This document shows positions 36,222-45,868 of a stretch of 64,000 bases of DNA, piece after piece; position 1 is the stretch's first letter, and every line of letters begins with the position of its first letter. The notes beneath the pieces are model-generated. The model ran no database searches, was not told the origin of the DNA, and worked only from the letters and a program-made list of their open reading frames with translations. A program made the translations under genes and the position numbers. Source of the stretch: Novipirellula artificiosorum (lineage in GTDB: Bacteria; Planctomycetota; Planctomycetia; Pirellulales; Pirellulaceae); the NCBI RefSeq assembly GCF_007860135.1, contig NZ_SJPV01000004.1:496001-560000 (forward strand), written 5' to 3'.

Positions 36222-38348
36222 ATGATTTTGTCACCCAATGTCTCCGGCAAGCTGTCCTGGAAAGGCGCATTGGCAATGGCCATCCTTGCCATCATCGCGT
36301 TGCCTTATTGGTCGCTGGCGCAGTCTGCAGCGGATCCACCGCAGACCGAAGCCTCGTCTATGCCCGAACTAGTCATTCAAGAGAGCAGTGAAGAAACAGC
36401 AATCACAGAGGAAGTCGTCGGAGACATTCGATACCTTCATCCGCCTGCCATCGCCCAGTCATTGATTGTGGAAGAAGGTGCCTGGGGGCCTAATGTTGAC
36501 GGACTGAAAGCTGCATTCTTGATGAGCGACATCGTCGGACGATCCGATGACTCGATGTTCGTCAATGGCGCACTCGTTGTCAAAAACGTTAGTGAAGAGC
36601 CGGTTTGGTTTTCAGAGACGGCATCAACAGCCATTCCGAAGCTGTACAGCGTCGACGACAAAAGGATCGCGATTGAAACGGGGCCTTTTCTATCGACTGC
36701 AATCGGACATCGCTTCTATCAGGCTTGCAGCATCGTGCGGCGAACGATCCTCGCGCCGGGCGAACAATGCGTGCTTGATCGAGAGTGTGAATTGGCGGTC
36801 TACAGTCCGGATAGAAATACTCGATGGGGAAATAGCATTCACACTGTTTTTGAGCGTGCAACTGTACCGCCGGGCAGATACTCCGTCGCGGTTGACTTTA
36901 CTCCCGGACTTCAATCCGAAAGCTATTGGAACGATCTTGTTGAACATAGCAAAATCGAGATTGCTCTACCTGACTTCTACGAGAATGGACAAGTCGTACC
37001 GCGAAGTGTGCCGGGTGAGTGGTATGGATCACTGCAAACGGGCCGAGTTCAGCTCACTGCGTTCGATGGTAGCGACGCAACGAAGATCAACGAGTCGCGG
37101 AAAGTGCCTGCCGATGTCGCCGATAATCTGCGAATCGGGAGTCGGAACGGACTTACCTTCTTTAAACGCGATGGAGTTTTACGACTGTACGATCAGCAAG
37201 TACCGCACGCGCTGGTGGCTTTTGTTCCCGCGCACGATGGCGTGTTCATTACCGAGGGTGTGCTCAAGCTACGTTCTACATGCTTACGCAATCTGCTGGA
37301 TATATCCGAGCAGCAGGTGAAACTGATTGACCTGTGTTCCGGCAATTTACTAACGCATTTCGTGCCAAATCAAGAAGGTGAACTCGAACTGCAAGACGCG
37401 AAGAACGCAGAAAGGGTGTCGAACAAAGTAAATCCTGGTCAGGAATCGACTTCCGAGCAAAATGATATTTCTCACACACTGGAACGCTGGGTTTCAGTGA
37501 GTCCGTTGAAGGTGACGGTCGCCTCTGCAGGAACGGCCAAAGTTCTTGACGACTACAGCGTGCGGCTGGATGGAGAGCGTGTCGAGATGGTTGTCGCGGA
37601 CGCAAAGTTTGCATACCGTTGGTGCCCGGCTGGTGAATTCAAAATGGGTGCGTCCGAAGATGCACGAAGGGAGTATGGCGAACGTTTCGTACCACAGCAA
37701 GACGTGCTTATCTCAACCGGGTTTTGGATGCAGGAAACGGAAGTCACGCAATTGCAGTATGAGAAAGTGATGGGACAACGTCCGGCATTTTGGAATGTCA
37801 GTTTGCAGTCGGACGACATCTCACAACACCCGGTTGAGCAGATTACGTGGTTCGAAGCAACGGAGTTTTGCGCGCGGCTATCGAACATGGATGTGGCGAA
37901 TAACTATCGATTGCCAACCGAAGCCGAGTGGGAATACTCGTGTCGAGCCGGAACCACCACAACGCGTTACGGCGATCTCAAGGACATTGCCTGGACCTTT
38001 CAGACCACTGAAGAAGGCGGCGAAGGCGGCTCAGGGCACCGCCACGTCGGCAAGAAGAAACCGAACGCGTGGGGGCTCTACGATATGTTGGGCAATGTCG
38101 CCGAGTGGTGCTCCGACTGGCACGGGCCGCCTCCGTTGCAATTCATAGCCGACCCAACGGGACCTGAATCCGGTGAGAGCCGAATCGTTCGGGGCGACGA
38201 TTGTTTCGCAGACTGTTCGGAAAGTTTTCCGGGTTGTCTGGCCGGAGCCCGCGCGAGTTGGCGACCGGACGACAGTAGCCGAATCATCGGGTTTCGTGTG
38301 GTACGTATTCCGGCCAATGCAGAAAAGGGGTCGCACATTGAGCAATAG
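36222..38348 (+). CDS. Exported protein with FGE-sulfatase-type domain
   Basis: 708 residues from ATG 36222, with GGAG about 8 bases ahead. A membrane/signal stretch (about 13-30) is followed by a WGPNVDGLKAAFL module (about 87-256) similar to one in both kinases. The C-terminal part (about 463-700) is a formylglycine-generating-enzyme fold: RWCPAGEFKMGASED, QETEVTQLQYEKVMG, YRLPTEAEWEYSCRAG, LYDMLGNVAEWCSD and GFRVVRI. In planctomycetes this fold is often a carbohydrate- or protein-binding module, not an enzyme; I cannot tell which here. Confidence 0.75.
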   Translation: MILSPNVSGKLSWKGALAMAILAIIALPYWSLAQSAADPPQTEASSMPELVIQESSEETAITEEVVGDIRYLHPPAIAQSLIVEEGAWGPNVDGLKAAFLMSDIVGRSDDSMFVNGALVVKNVSEEPVWFSETASTAIPKLYSVDDKRIAIETGPFLSTAIGHRFYQACSIVRRTILAPGEQCVLDRECELAVYSPDRNTRWGNSIHTVFERATVPPGRYSVAVDFTPGLQSESYWNDLVEHSKIEIALPDFYENGQVVPRSVPGEWYGSLQTGRVQLTAFDGSDATKINESRKVPADVADNLRIGSRNGLTFFKRDGVLRLYDQQVPHALVAFVPAHDGVFITEGVLKLRSTCLRNLLDISEQQVKLIDLCSGNLLTHFVPNQEGELELQDAKNAERVSNKVNPGQESTSEQNDISHTLERWVSVSPLKVTVASAGTAKVLDDYSVRLDGERVEMVVADAKFAYRWCPAGEFKMGASEDARREYGERFVPQQDVLISTGFWMQETEVTQLQYEKVMGQRPAFWNVSLQSDDISQHPVEQITWFEATEFCARLSNMDVANNYRLPTEAEWEYSCRAGTTTTRYGDLKDIAWTFQTTEEGGEGGSGHRHVGKKKPNAWGLYDMLGNVAEWCSDWHGPPPLQFIADPTGPESGESRIVRGDDCFADCSESFPGCLAGARASWRPDDSSRIIGFRVVRIPANAEKGSHIEQ

Positions 38349-38480
38349 CGGTCAATCGTTCAGTCATTCGGTTGTGTTTGCCATAGGGACGGCAGCAGGC
38401 GCGGTGACAACGGTAAATGGAATGGTCATGGACGCCAGTCTAATATCGGAGGAAGCAGGTAAGCGTATTCTCATCTCCCA

Positions 38481-39515
38481 TCACTTGCTGTTTTCGATGG
38501 ACTTCAATTCGTTCAGGCGTTCGTCCGTAGCTGCGAGGACGCCGTTGTCGGGGTCGACGAATGCAAACAGTCGCCGATCAACGTTGTCAAGATACCTGGG
38601 CGGGTGATCGCGTGTGGATGGGATAACTCGCAGAAAGAGGAGCATGCGATCAAGATCGGTGGCGTATTCGAGAGTCAATCGCGCGGTAATCATTGCCTCA
38701 TCGTTCTTGGAGCTGGCTACTTCAAGAAAATTCTCTTTGTCCTTCGGCACGTCTCGCGAGTCCTTAATACGGCGTTCAATCATGAAGCTCATGTAGTCAA
38801 CGCCTGCCGAAACCCGCTTTGCAATGACAATATCGGATGCGTCATCATAGAGTTGCTTGACGATGGCCTTCTTCTCGACTTCCAGGTCTGCTTTGCGGAT
38901 TTGCTCTCGCTCCCGTTGTTTTTCCTGTTCACGCTGATTTCGCGCGGCAATCTGCTGTTCAATGTAATTCCTGGTCCATGCTAGCTCCTCGGCGGTATAG
39001 GGAAATCGGTGGCCAATGCTCGGAACCTCGTCGGGACGTTGTGACGAATCGGGGCCATAGCAAGTCGCGATCCACTGAGTCCCAAGCTTTGGTGGTGGGA
39101 AGGCGGTTTGCTTCCACGCGATCAAGTCCGGATTGTCTTCCCCGCCGGTGTCGATGTAGTGGGGTGGTGGCAACCAGAATGCTTCAATCCGACGTTCAGC
39201 GAATTCGCCACGAACAATCTCGCCTACGGTGATTTGCAGTTTGGGCGGATTGGCATTGGTGAACGGCCCTTTGCCGACGACTGTCTCTACCGTGATCTGC
39301 GCCACTGCATCAGCCGCCAGAAGCTCCCAAAGAGGATCGGCAGACGCACCGCCAAAAGCGTTTCCGGACACAGAAGAGGTGGATTGAAATTCACTGCTCG
39401 GCGTCGTGATTTCGGATTTTGATGCGTCACGTTCTGCGATGCGTGTCGAATCGGTGCAACCACACAGTGTGAACCATGCGACGACAGTCACGGAAATGAC
39501 AAGAGTTCGTGCCAT
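38481..39515 (-). CDS. Lipoprotein of unknown function
   Basis: 344 residues. Lipobox LCGC with Cys20 after an 18-residue signal. The mature part includes VETVVGKGPFTNANPPKLQITVGEIVRG and then a long charged coiled-coil (EQEKQREREQIRKADLEVEKKAIVKQ-type, about 195-220). The last part looks beta-rich. First of the leftward cluster toward 38.5 kb; its start overlaps the neighbour's stop by one base (TAATG), so coupling is likely. Confidence 0.65.
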   Translation of the reverse strand: MARTLVISVTVVAWFTLCGCTDSTRIAERDASKSEITTPSSEFQSTSSVSGNAFGGASADPLWELLAADAVAQITVETVVGKGPFTNANPPKLQITVGEIVRGEFAERRIEAFWLPPPHYIDTGGEDNPDLIAWKQTAFPPPKLGTQWIATCYGPDSSQRPDEVPSIGHRFPYTAEELAWTRNYIEQQIAARNQREQEKQREREQIRKADLEVEKKAIVKQLYDDASDIVIAKRVSAGVDYMSFMIERRIKDSRDVPKDKENFLEVASSKNDEAMITARLTLEYATDLDRMLLFLRVIPSTRDHPPRYLDNVDRRLFAFVDPDNGVLAATDERLNELKSIENSK

Positions 39516-40144
39516 TATTTTCCTGACGAAAGACGGTACTTGAGGAACTCGCGTTTCAGTGTATCCCGAGCGTGCTGAAACTTCTTACTGTCCAGTGCGT
39601 CCAGAAGGTCACGACGATCATTGACGCTGGGTGCCAATCGGGCGAGCCCCGGATCCGACATCGCAAGGTGGGCATCGGGATTCAGACCAAACGCGAGATT
39701 GATCGCTAATAGGGACAGTTGCATCTCTTGCAGCGTACTATCCGGCGGAAAAGCACCAATGTTAAATCGAATGAGGTACTCCCCCGCGATCGGTTCCGTC
39801 GTGCGCCATTCCCGCCGTTCGACATCATACTGTAGCTGAAACCCTTTCGACGCGAGATGCTCGACAAAGCGAGTGATCTGTACGTTGTGCGGCTCCTGAG
39901 CAAGCGGCAGTTGTCTCTGTTCAATCACCACGTTGTCTGCGTCTGCGGCGGTTGACCGGGATACCCAGGGATGCGAGTGAGCGTAGAACGGATCCTCAGC
40001 CGAGGAATCCGATGCTGAAATCGATTCAGACGATTCTCCACCATTGCTGGTCCCACCACGCATGGAATCTGTCGGACCGGGTTGACATCCGACAGCGATG
40101 CCGAGAAGTACCGGAAAAATGTATTTGTGACGAAAGGCCGGCAT
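39515..40144 (-). CDS. Small lipoprotein, N-terminus duplicated in neighbour
   Basis: 209 residues. LLGIAVGCQPGP is the lipobox with Cys20. The next about 30 residues (DSMRGGTSNGGESSESIS) are nearly the same as in the lipoprotein at 40809-41324, but the rest differs entirely (FVEHLASKGFQLQYDVERREW and so on). Function unknown. It ends one base into the next gene. Confidence 0.6.
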   Translation of the reverse strand: MPAFRHKYIFPVLLGIAVGCQPGPTDSMRGGTSNGGESSESISASDSSAEDPFYAHSHPWVSRSTAADADNVVIEQRQLPLAQEPHNVQITRFVEHLASKGFQLQYDVERREWRTTEPIAGEYLIRFNIGAFPPDSTLQEMQLSLLAINLAFGLNPDAHLAMSDPGLARLAPSVNDRRDLLDALDSKKFQHARDTLKREFLKYRLSSGK

Positions 40145-40257
40145 GTCGGCATACTCGACGGCGAGTGGAAAACGGATTCATGGCTCATGACTGCAACGAT
40201 TCCATTCTACCCTTGGGAAACAATCGCCATCGTCGGTTGTTCGGCACCCGTCACGGG

Positions 40258-40698
40258 TTAATGGTCGGGAAAGTATGAACCAACATCGATCAGGTAGTAG
40301 GTTTTGGACTGTTTGGCGTCCGGTGATTCATCGCCTATGGAGATTCCCAATCGACATTTTGTCGCCAGCTCGCGTGACATGTAAAGCGAGACCTGTTGAT
40401 CCTCGCCATGACTTCCGGCTGTCGCCGCAACTGGAATGCGACCGATCTGCTTTCGTTTGGTATCCCTTTGAATACGCTGATCGTAGACGTGCAGGTTCGC
40501 ACCTACAAATCGCTCGTCGATTCGCTTTGCGATGGAGACGGTGATTATCGTATTCCCGTATTTCTCGACGACGGAAACCACGAAGCGATCGCCGGCCCGC
40601 TCCCTCTGCGTTGTTTTGTCGAATTGGACAGTGGAAACATCGGCATTTACCATCGCCACCGCTGAACAAGTGAGGATGGACGCAAATAGAATTCTCAT
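40258..40698 (-). CDS. Small exported protein
   Basis: 146 residues. AAGGAG stands ahead of ATG 40698. A short signal (MRILFASILTCSAVAMVNA) is followed by a beta-rich domain: VVSVVEKYGNTIITVSIAKR, VGANLHVYDQR and KTYYLIDVGSYFPDH. No family recognised. It lies between the two duplicated-leader lipoproteins. Confidence 0.6.
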   Translation of the reverse strand: MRILFASILTCSAVAMVNADVSTVQFDKTTQRERAGDRFVVSVVEKYGNTIITVSIAKRIDERFVGANLHVYDQRIQRDTKRKQIGRIPVAATAGSHGEDQQVSLYMSRELATKCRLGISIGDESPDAKQSKTYYLIDVGSYFPDH

Positions 40699-40808
40699 TG
40701 GGCATTTCTCCTTGCCGCCGAACGATTGCTAACCCCGTTAGGCCGTTAGGCGGCAGTTGACATTGATCGCAGGAAACGTTGCTTGGTTCGCCGTCCGTGA
40801 TGCATCGA

Positions 40809-41324
40809 TCAGCCTTCGGGGACAATCCACAATACCAGAAGTCGACCAGTATCGACGTCAATATACCCTTCGATTGAATTTCCGAAGGTGCCGAAAGACA
40901 TGATCTCCCAGCAGTTACCAGCTTGTCCACGCAGATCGTCGATTGTCCCGAACAAGATCAGCGATTGCCGTTCATCTTGCCTTAAGGTGCCGTCGATTCT
41001 CTGAAAACATGCTTGACAGGTCAGTCGGCGAGCATGCAAGTGCTCTCGATCCTTGATAGCACGCACGGCGAACGCCTGACGGTCTGAGGACAAATCCTCT
41101 GGCAGCGAGTTGAATGCTTGTACCTGAAATGCGTCGAGTGCTGAGTCAGCGTTTTCGGGGCCGACCACAGAACCAGATTCACCCACCGGCATGGAAGAAG
41201 TTATTTCGGGCGATTCTCCGCCATTGCTGGTTGCAGGACGCATGGAATCTTTCGCACCGGGACTACATCCTACAGCGATGCCAAGAATTGCAAGAATCGC
41301 GATTTTGTCGAGTCTGGCAGCCAT
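40809..41324 (-). CDS. Small lipoprotein, second copy of duplicated leader
   Basis: 171 residues from ATG 41324. AILGIAVGCSPGAKDSMRPATSNGG repeats the leader and lipobox region of the lipoprotein at 39515-40144; the rest (VQAFNSLPEDLSSDRQAFAV, CQACFQRI, and a C-terminal IEGYIDVDTGRLLVLWIV) does not. CQAC could bind metal. A longer start at 41384 is possible but not leader-like. Confidence 0.6.
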   Translation of the reverse strand: MAARLDKIAILAILGIAVGCSPGAKDSMRPATSNGGESPEITSSMPVGESGSVVGPENADSALDAFQVQAFNSLPEDLSSDRQAFAVRAIKDREHLHARRLTCQACFQRIDGTLRQDERQSLILFGTIDDLRGQAGNCWEIMSFGTFGNSIEGYIDVDTGRLLVLWIVPEG

Positions 41325-41723
41325 ATGAATAGACGATTCCAAATGGGAAATAGATCCGCACGTATGGATGATTATGACTAGCACGTGCCATGGTCCTCGA
41401 ACAAAACCGTTTCAGAACGATGGTAACCGTGACGCGCAAGTCATAATACTCGACCGTAGCAAAGTTTAATGTTCAATGCGAGCAGCGGCAGCGTGAGCGA
41501 GGCCATGAATCGGGCGGCAATTCCGACAGATCGTCCGGCCGTGTGCCGGAGAGCTGCGCGAGGAGGTCCCGAACGAAGGCAAACGGCTCGACTTGGTTCG
41601 CCTGCGCACTGTCCATTCCCCGCGCTACCGAAAGCAATCCGGACGGTCAAACAGGAGACGGCGATAGGGCGAATCAAGGACCGTCGATGACGAGGCTGTT
41701 GGTTTCTTGGGCTTGCGGAACTC
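41325..41723. other. Divergent spacer, no gene seen
   Basis: About 400 bases between the leftward lipoproteins and the rightward GntR operon. Open frames exist on both strands here but none has a motif or ribosome site. The region should hold the leftward promoter(s) as well as the start of the GntR promoter at its right end. Confidence 0.45.
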
Positions 41724-41761
41724 TTGACACGCGACAGGTGCATTGCTAGAGTAATGCACAT
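41724..41761 (+). promoter_or_regulatory. GntR-operon promoter with overlapping operator
   Basis: TTGACA (41724-41729), a 17-base spacer, then TAGAGT (41747-41752) as -10 box. The perfect inverted repeat GTGCATT-N8-AATGCAC (41738-41759) spans the -10 box. The GntR ATG follows two bases after the repeat (41762), so transcripts would have almost no leader. A bound regulator there would block its own promoter. This is a textbook layout for an autoregulated YtrA-type GntR gene. Confidence 0.75.
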
Positions 41762-42166
41762 ATGCAGTCGAGCGAACTTTCATTTTCCGTCTCACCGTCG
41801 TCTGGTGTGCCGATTTACCGGCAGATCATTGACCAGGTCAACGCGCTCGTGGTCAGTGGACGGCTGAAGCCTGGTGATGGGCTGCCAAGCATTCGAAAAC
41901 TGGCTGAGTCGCTGGAAGTCAACATGATGACGGTCAGCAAAGCTTACGCTCGACTGGAGGTTGACGGCGTCCTGATCCGCATGCGGGGCGTGGGAATGGC
42001 GGTCGCTGAACAATCCGTTCCAAATTCGGCGACCGTCAAGGATCGGCAAGCAGAACTTCGGACGCTGATCGAGCAGGCCGTGTTGCGTGGATTGCAATTG
42101 AGACTTACCGATCGGCAAATCGTCGCCGTCGTGGAATCCATCTTACGAGAGAATCGCAATGAATAA
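41762..42166 (+). CDS. GntR-family regulator, YtrA type
   Basis: 134 residues. IYRQIIDQVNALVVSGRLKPGDGLPSIRKLAESLEVNMMTVSKAYARLEVDGVL is the wHTH of GntR. The short C-terminal part (TLIEQAVLRGLQLRLTDRQIVAVVESIL) is the two-helix end typical of the YtrA subfamily, which controls ABC transporters. It overlaps the ABC gene by eight bases and has an operator over its own promoter. Confidence 0.9.
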   Translation: MQSSELSFSVSPSSGVPIYRQIIDQVNALVVSGRLKPGDGLPSIRKLAESLEVNMMTVSKAYARLEVDGVLIRMRGVGMAVAEQSVPNSATVKDRQAELRTLIEQAVLRGLQLRLTDRQIVAVVESILRENRNE

Positions 42167-43052
42167 GCCAGACGTCCGCATCGAAATATCAAAACTCTGC
42201 AAGTCGTTTGCGAAGCACCCGGTCCTTCAGGATGTTGATTGGTGCATTCCGTCTGGCACCGTGGTGGGATTGCTGGGAACCAATGGCTCTGGAAAGACCA
42301 CGCTGATTCAATGCTTGCTGGGATTGTTGAAAGCGGATTCCGGCCGCGTGACGATCGACGACGAGGACGCCTGGGATTTGTCTGCCAATACAAAGGCACG
42401 CATCGGTTACGTCGATCAACGACCACAGTTCTACCCGTGGATGAACGGAGCAGACCTGTTGAAATACGTGGGAGCGATGTACCCGCACTGGAATGATGCG
42501 CTGTGTGCCGAACTTGCGAAGCAATGGATTGTCCCGTTGTCAAAACCCTTCGGAAAACTCTCGCCCGGCGAGCAGCAAAAGGTTGCTATTCTAACAGCTT
42601 TGGGCAACGAACCCGATTTGCTGATTCTCGACGAACCGGTCAGCAGCCTCGATCCGCTGGCACGACGTGCTTTTCTGAAATCGCTGCTCGAAATCGCACG
42701 CAATGAAAGTCGGACGATCGTCTTTTCGACGCATATCACATCGGATGTCGAACGGGTTGCCTCGCACGTCGCGTTTCTGCATGAAGGCAAGATACAGTGG
42801 TTCGACGAACTGGACGTAACGAAGGAACGCATTCGGCGTCTGCGATTCCGATCGAATCAGGATTTCCCGACAACCCTTTCGATTCCTGGGGCACTGCATG
42901 TTCAGGTTGATGGTTCGATGGCGGTGGCAGCAGTGGCGGGAACGGAGAAAGCTGACATCGATGCTGTTTGCGCTCGTTATGACGCATCCGTCGAAGTCGA
43001 AGAACTGAACTTGGAAGAAATTTTCCTGGAGCTGCATCATGTGGACGCGTAG
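42159..43052 (+). CDS. ABC transporter ATP-binding protein
   Basis: 297 residues. Walker A GTNGSGKTT (about 40-48), Q-loop near YVDQRPQF, signature LSPGEQQ (134-140), Walker B LLILDEP (154-160), and a switch His in STHITSD. Two overlapping starts (eight bases with GntR, 14 with the permease) show a tight three-gene operon. The export partner is the large membrane protein that follows. Probably an exporter of an antibiotic or envelope component; substrate unknown. Confidence 0.95.
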   Translation: MNKPDVRIEISKLCKSFAKHPVLQDVDWCIPSGTVVGLLGTNGSGKTTLIQCLLGLLKADSGRVTIDDEDAWDLSANTKARIGYVDQRPQFYPWMNGADLLKYVGAMYPHWNDALCAELAKQWIVPLSKPFGKLSPGEQQKVAILTALGNEPDLLILDEPVSSLDPLARRAFLKSLLEIARNESRTIVFSTHITSDVERVASHVAFLHEGKIQWFDELDVTKERIRRLRFRSNQDFPTTLSIPGALHVQVDGSMAVAAVAGTEKADIDAVCARYDASVEVEELNLEEIFLELHHVDA

Positions 43053-45096
43053 CTATTGGGTTTTCATAACCTACTTAAAGCGACCTTTGTCGTGGCTATT
43101 TGCCGTGGCTGCGGTCCTTTGTTCGGTCGTGCTTTACAACTTGATCGATGACAAGGTTCGGAGCGTCGACAACGAAGTTCTTTCGGGCAAGGTGATCAGT
43201 TCCTTTGAGCAACTGGAAAGCGTGCTCGCGGGTGATCCCGCAAGACCTGTTGAGCTCGACTATGGACAACTCTTCGGACTCGCCACGCGCAAGGTGTTTC
43301 CGCATCCTCGTAGCGAGATGCTTCATATCGGTCCAGAAGAACAGGCGTTGATCCATGCCGCTCTCGAACCCGTAGAAAACCTGAAAAATGTTGTGGCGAT
43401 GAAGGCAGGTCATGCGGTTGATCAAGCGACCATCAATCGCATTGCCAAGTTCAAGACGTTGAAGCGATTGTCGATTTTTGCAGACCTTGGTTATGAATCG
43501 CTGGACTTTCAGCCGCTGAGCAACCTCTCCGAACTTGAAGTGCTTCAACTGGGTGTGGTCAATCGTGTCGAATCGCTGAGGCCGTTGGCAGAGTTACCGA
43601 ACTTGCACACGCTTGGAATCGGATACCCGATGCTGTTGCATAAGCATGGTCTGGACGAGTTTGCCAGGCTTCCGCACTTGCGAACTCTCTCGTTGCCCGA
43701 TTTGCGTTCCTATCGAGGGCTTCAAGACAGCGTGGGCAAATTGCGGCAATCCAAGACGTTACAGCGAATCAACTACGGTGTTTCCTGGGACGATGCCGAT
43801 GCGTTGGCTGACATGCGATCGCTAGTCGCAGGGATTGACGTCGAACCCTCGAAGTATCGTCCCGCCCGGCACGTGGTTCTGTTCTTTGCACTGCTCGCCG
43901 TCGCGATTGCAGGATTCCCGACGATGCATCTCGCTGGCCAACTTTCACTGCCATCGTCCTATTTGGTTCCGCTGTATCGTGCGCCTCACTATCTTGTTGC
44001 CTGCCTGTTGATCACAACGCTGATTAGTTTGGCGACTGCCGGGCTGGTCAGTCTCGGTGCGAATGCATTGACGGCATCGTCGTTGATGCTCTGCGTTGCT
44101 AGCCTGAATGTTTGGTCTGGAACCCGAGTCCTTCGCAAAGGCAACGTCACTGCGAAGACTTGGTTTGTGAATCTACTGGTAGCGTTACCCGTCAGTTTAT
44201 TTCCGTTTCTTCTCCTTGCATCGAGCTTCTCTCGTCCCATGTGGGTGGAAAACTATCTGATGTCAGACCAGGTCGTGATTCCGTTGTTGTGTCTTGTGAT
44301 CGCGGCGCGGCTGGGCTGGCTCGCCTACTGCAATCTCGAATCGCGACTGGCAACGCGAATCGAACTCGGCCTGCCCGCTGTCTTGTCGTTCCACGATCTT
44401 CAGGCACTTAGTGCCGCACAGGCTGACACTTCTTCATCGGCATTGTCTGGCAACCCTCAAATGGCAGTGGGCATGAAGTTGCCGATTGTTGCCAAAGCAG
44501 CACTGGCCGTGACGCTGTTGGCGATACCGCTACGAGCGCTCGGCTACGAAGACCTTGGGCGAACCGCGGCGATGACTTGCCTCGGTGCATTTTTCTTATG
44601 TGTGTACCTGACGGGAGTGAAGTGGTGGAAGGAAATGCCGTACTTTGCCGCCACAACGACGCGGCCGCCAGATCGAATGGGGCATGTCAATCGACTGATG
44701 CGAGGCATCACTGCAGATCTCGTTGCTTTGGCGCCCTTGCTATTGGCCTGCATTGTTGCCACCAGCCTCTTTGGCCCTTGGCACTGGGAAGGAATCGGGC
44801 TGCGTTTCTTGCACGGCGTCGTCGCGGTTGCCAGCATCACACTGGCCGTTTACGCGGTCATTCTTTGGATCGTGGCGATTCGTAGCGTCATTGGAATCGC
44901 GATCCTAGCCTTTGTCTGCTACATGCCGTGTTCCATGATGGTGATGCAGGTCGCCGTGATTGACCGCATGGCATCGCCACTACTATCGGGGATCACGGTC
45001 GTGCTTTCCGGTTGCGCTTTCGCGTTGATTTCAGTCGCAGCAATCTATTTCGCAAGACGGTACTTTGCCCGAATCGAATGGGCACGATTCCATTGA
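43039..45096 (+). CDS. ABC-operon membrane protein with leucine-rich repeats
   Basis: 685 residues. A first membrane segment (about 17-35), then an outside domain with leucine-rich repeats (about 110-260): LKRLSIFADLGYES, LSELEVLQLGVVNRVESLRPL, LPNLHTLGIGYP and LPHLRTLSLPDLRS. After residue about 270 come ten or so membrane segments to the end. This is an unusual permease: YtrA-operon permeases normally lack repeats. The LRR domain may bind a peptide or sense a ligand. Its start overlaps the ATPase stop. Confidence 0.8.
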   Translation: MWTRSYWVFITYLKRPLSWLFAVAAVLCSVVLYNLIDDKVRSVDNEVLSGKVISSFEQLESVLAGDPARPVELDYGQLFGLATRKVFPHPRSEMLHIGPEEQALIHAALEPVENLKNVVAMKAGHAVDQATINRIAKFKTLKRLSIFADLGYESLDFQPLSNLSELEVLQLGVVNRVESLRPLAELPNLHTLGIGYPMLLHKHGLDEFARLPHLRTLSLPDLRSYRGLQDSVGKLRQSKTLQRINYGVSWDDADALADMRSLVAGIDVEPSKYRPARHVVLFFALLAVAIAGFPTMHLAGQLSLPSSYLVPLYRAPHYLVACLLITTLISLATAGLVSLGANALTASSLMLCVASLNVWSGTRVLRKGNVTAKTWFVNLLVALPVSLFPFLLLASSFSRPMWVENYLMSDQVVIPLLCLVIAARLGWLAYCNLESRLATRIELGLPAVLSFHDLQALSAAQADTSSSALSGNPQMAVGMKLPIVAKAALAVTLLAIPLRALGYEDLGRTAAMTCLGAFFLCVYLTGVKWWKEMPYFAATTTRPPDRMGHVNRLMRGITADLVALAPLLLACIVATSLFGPWHWEGIGLRFLHGVVAVASITLAVYAVILWIVAIRSVIGIAILAFVCYMPCSMMVMQVAVIDRMASPLLSGITVVLSGCAFALISVAAIYFARRYFARIEWARFH

Positions 45097-45238
45097 TACC
45101 GATTGAGTTTGAATATCACGCCGGCGATTGTCTGCATCTTGATGGAGCGTAGCAGAGTGGTCCCTAAAAGGTCACAAAATTTCTTCCAGTCGTGTCAAAT
45201 TTCGGGCGCGGGCTGCGTAATCCTTTGTAAGAGGGATA

Positions 45239-45868
45239 ATGGCAGTTATGACACGATCACCGGAAACCAGCGATAGCCTGCTGCTGAGCGTGCGAGATAC
45301 GGACGATCGGGCGGCGTGGGATCGGTTTGTCGCAATCTACCGCCCAATGGTGTACCGCATCGGTCGCCGCGCTGGGTTGCAGGACAGCGACGCCGAGGAT
45401 CTGGCTCAACGCGTGATGATCTCAGTTGCTGGCGCGATCCCGGATTGGGAAAAAGACCCGCACCAGGGTGGCTTTCGAGGATGGCTCAATCGGATTGCTC
45501 GAAATGCTCTGATCAGCATGCTTCGCAGTCGGAAACTCAGCGAAGCCAACGGGGTGATTGGCAAAGGCGGACTCCCAAAGCAGTTGCTGTCGCCCGAAGC
45601 ATCTGATGATGAAATCGATCGCATCATTCGTCAGGAACATCATCGCAGTCGTTTGCGGTGGGCGGCAGAGCAGGTGCGACACGAATTTACTCAACCGACA
45701 TGGCGAGCCTTCTGGCTGACCACGCTTGGTGAGGTCTCGGTTCCCGACGCGGCGGAACAACTTCAAATCTCAGTCGGAAGTGTTTACGCGGCGCGCAGTC
45801 GGATCATGCGGAAGCTGCAGGAACTTGCTCGCGACAGTGACCTATTTAATGCGGAGGATTGTTTATGA
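45239..45868 (+). CDS. ECF sigma factor (second kinase-linked)
   Basis: 209 residues from ATG 45239 (ATG 45248 also possible). Region 2: DAEDLAQRVMISVAGAIPDW and FRGWLNRIARNALISML; region 4: VPDAAEQLQISVGSVYAARSRIMRKL. Full length. The stop overlaps the kinase start by four bases (ATGA), so the pair is translationally coupled. Same organisation as the pair at 27849-34335. Confidence 0.95.
   Translation: MAVMTRSPETSDSLLLSVRDTDDRAAWDRFVAIYRPMVYRIGRRAGLQDSDAEDLAQRVMISVAGAIPDWEKDPHQGGFRGWLNRIARNALISMLRSRKLSEANGVIGKGGLPKQLLSPEASDDEIDRIIRQEHHRSRLRWAAEQVRHEFTQPTWRAFWLTTLGEVSVPDAAEQLQISVGSVYAARSRIMRKLQELARDSDLFNAEDCL

Noticed and set aside
41441-41761. Leftward 106-codon reading ahead of the GntR gene
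   Set aside because: It would start inside the GntR promoter/operator and has a random-like composition; treated as spacer.
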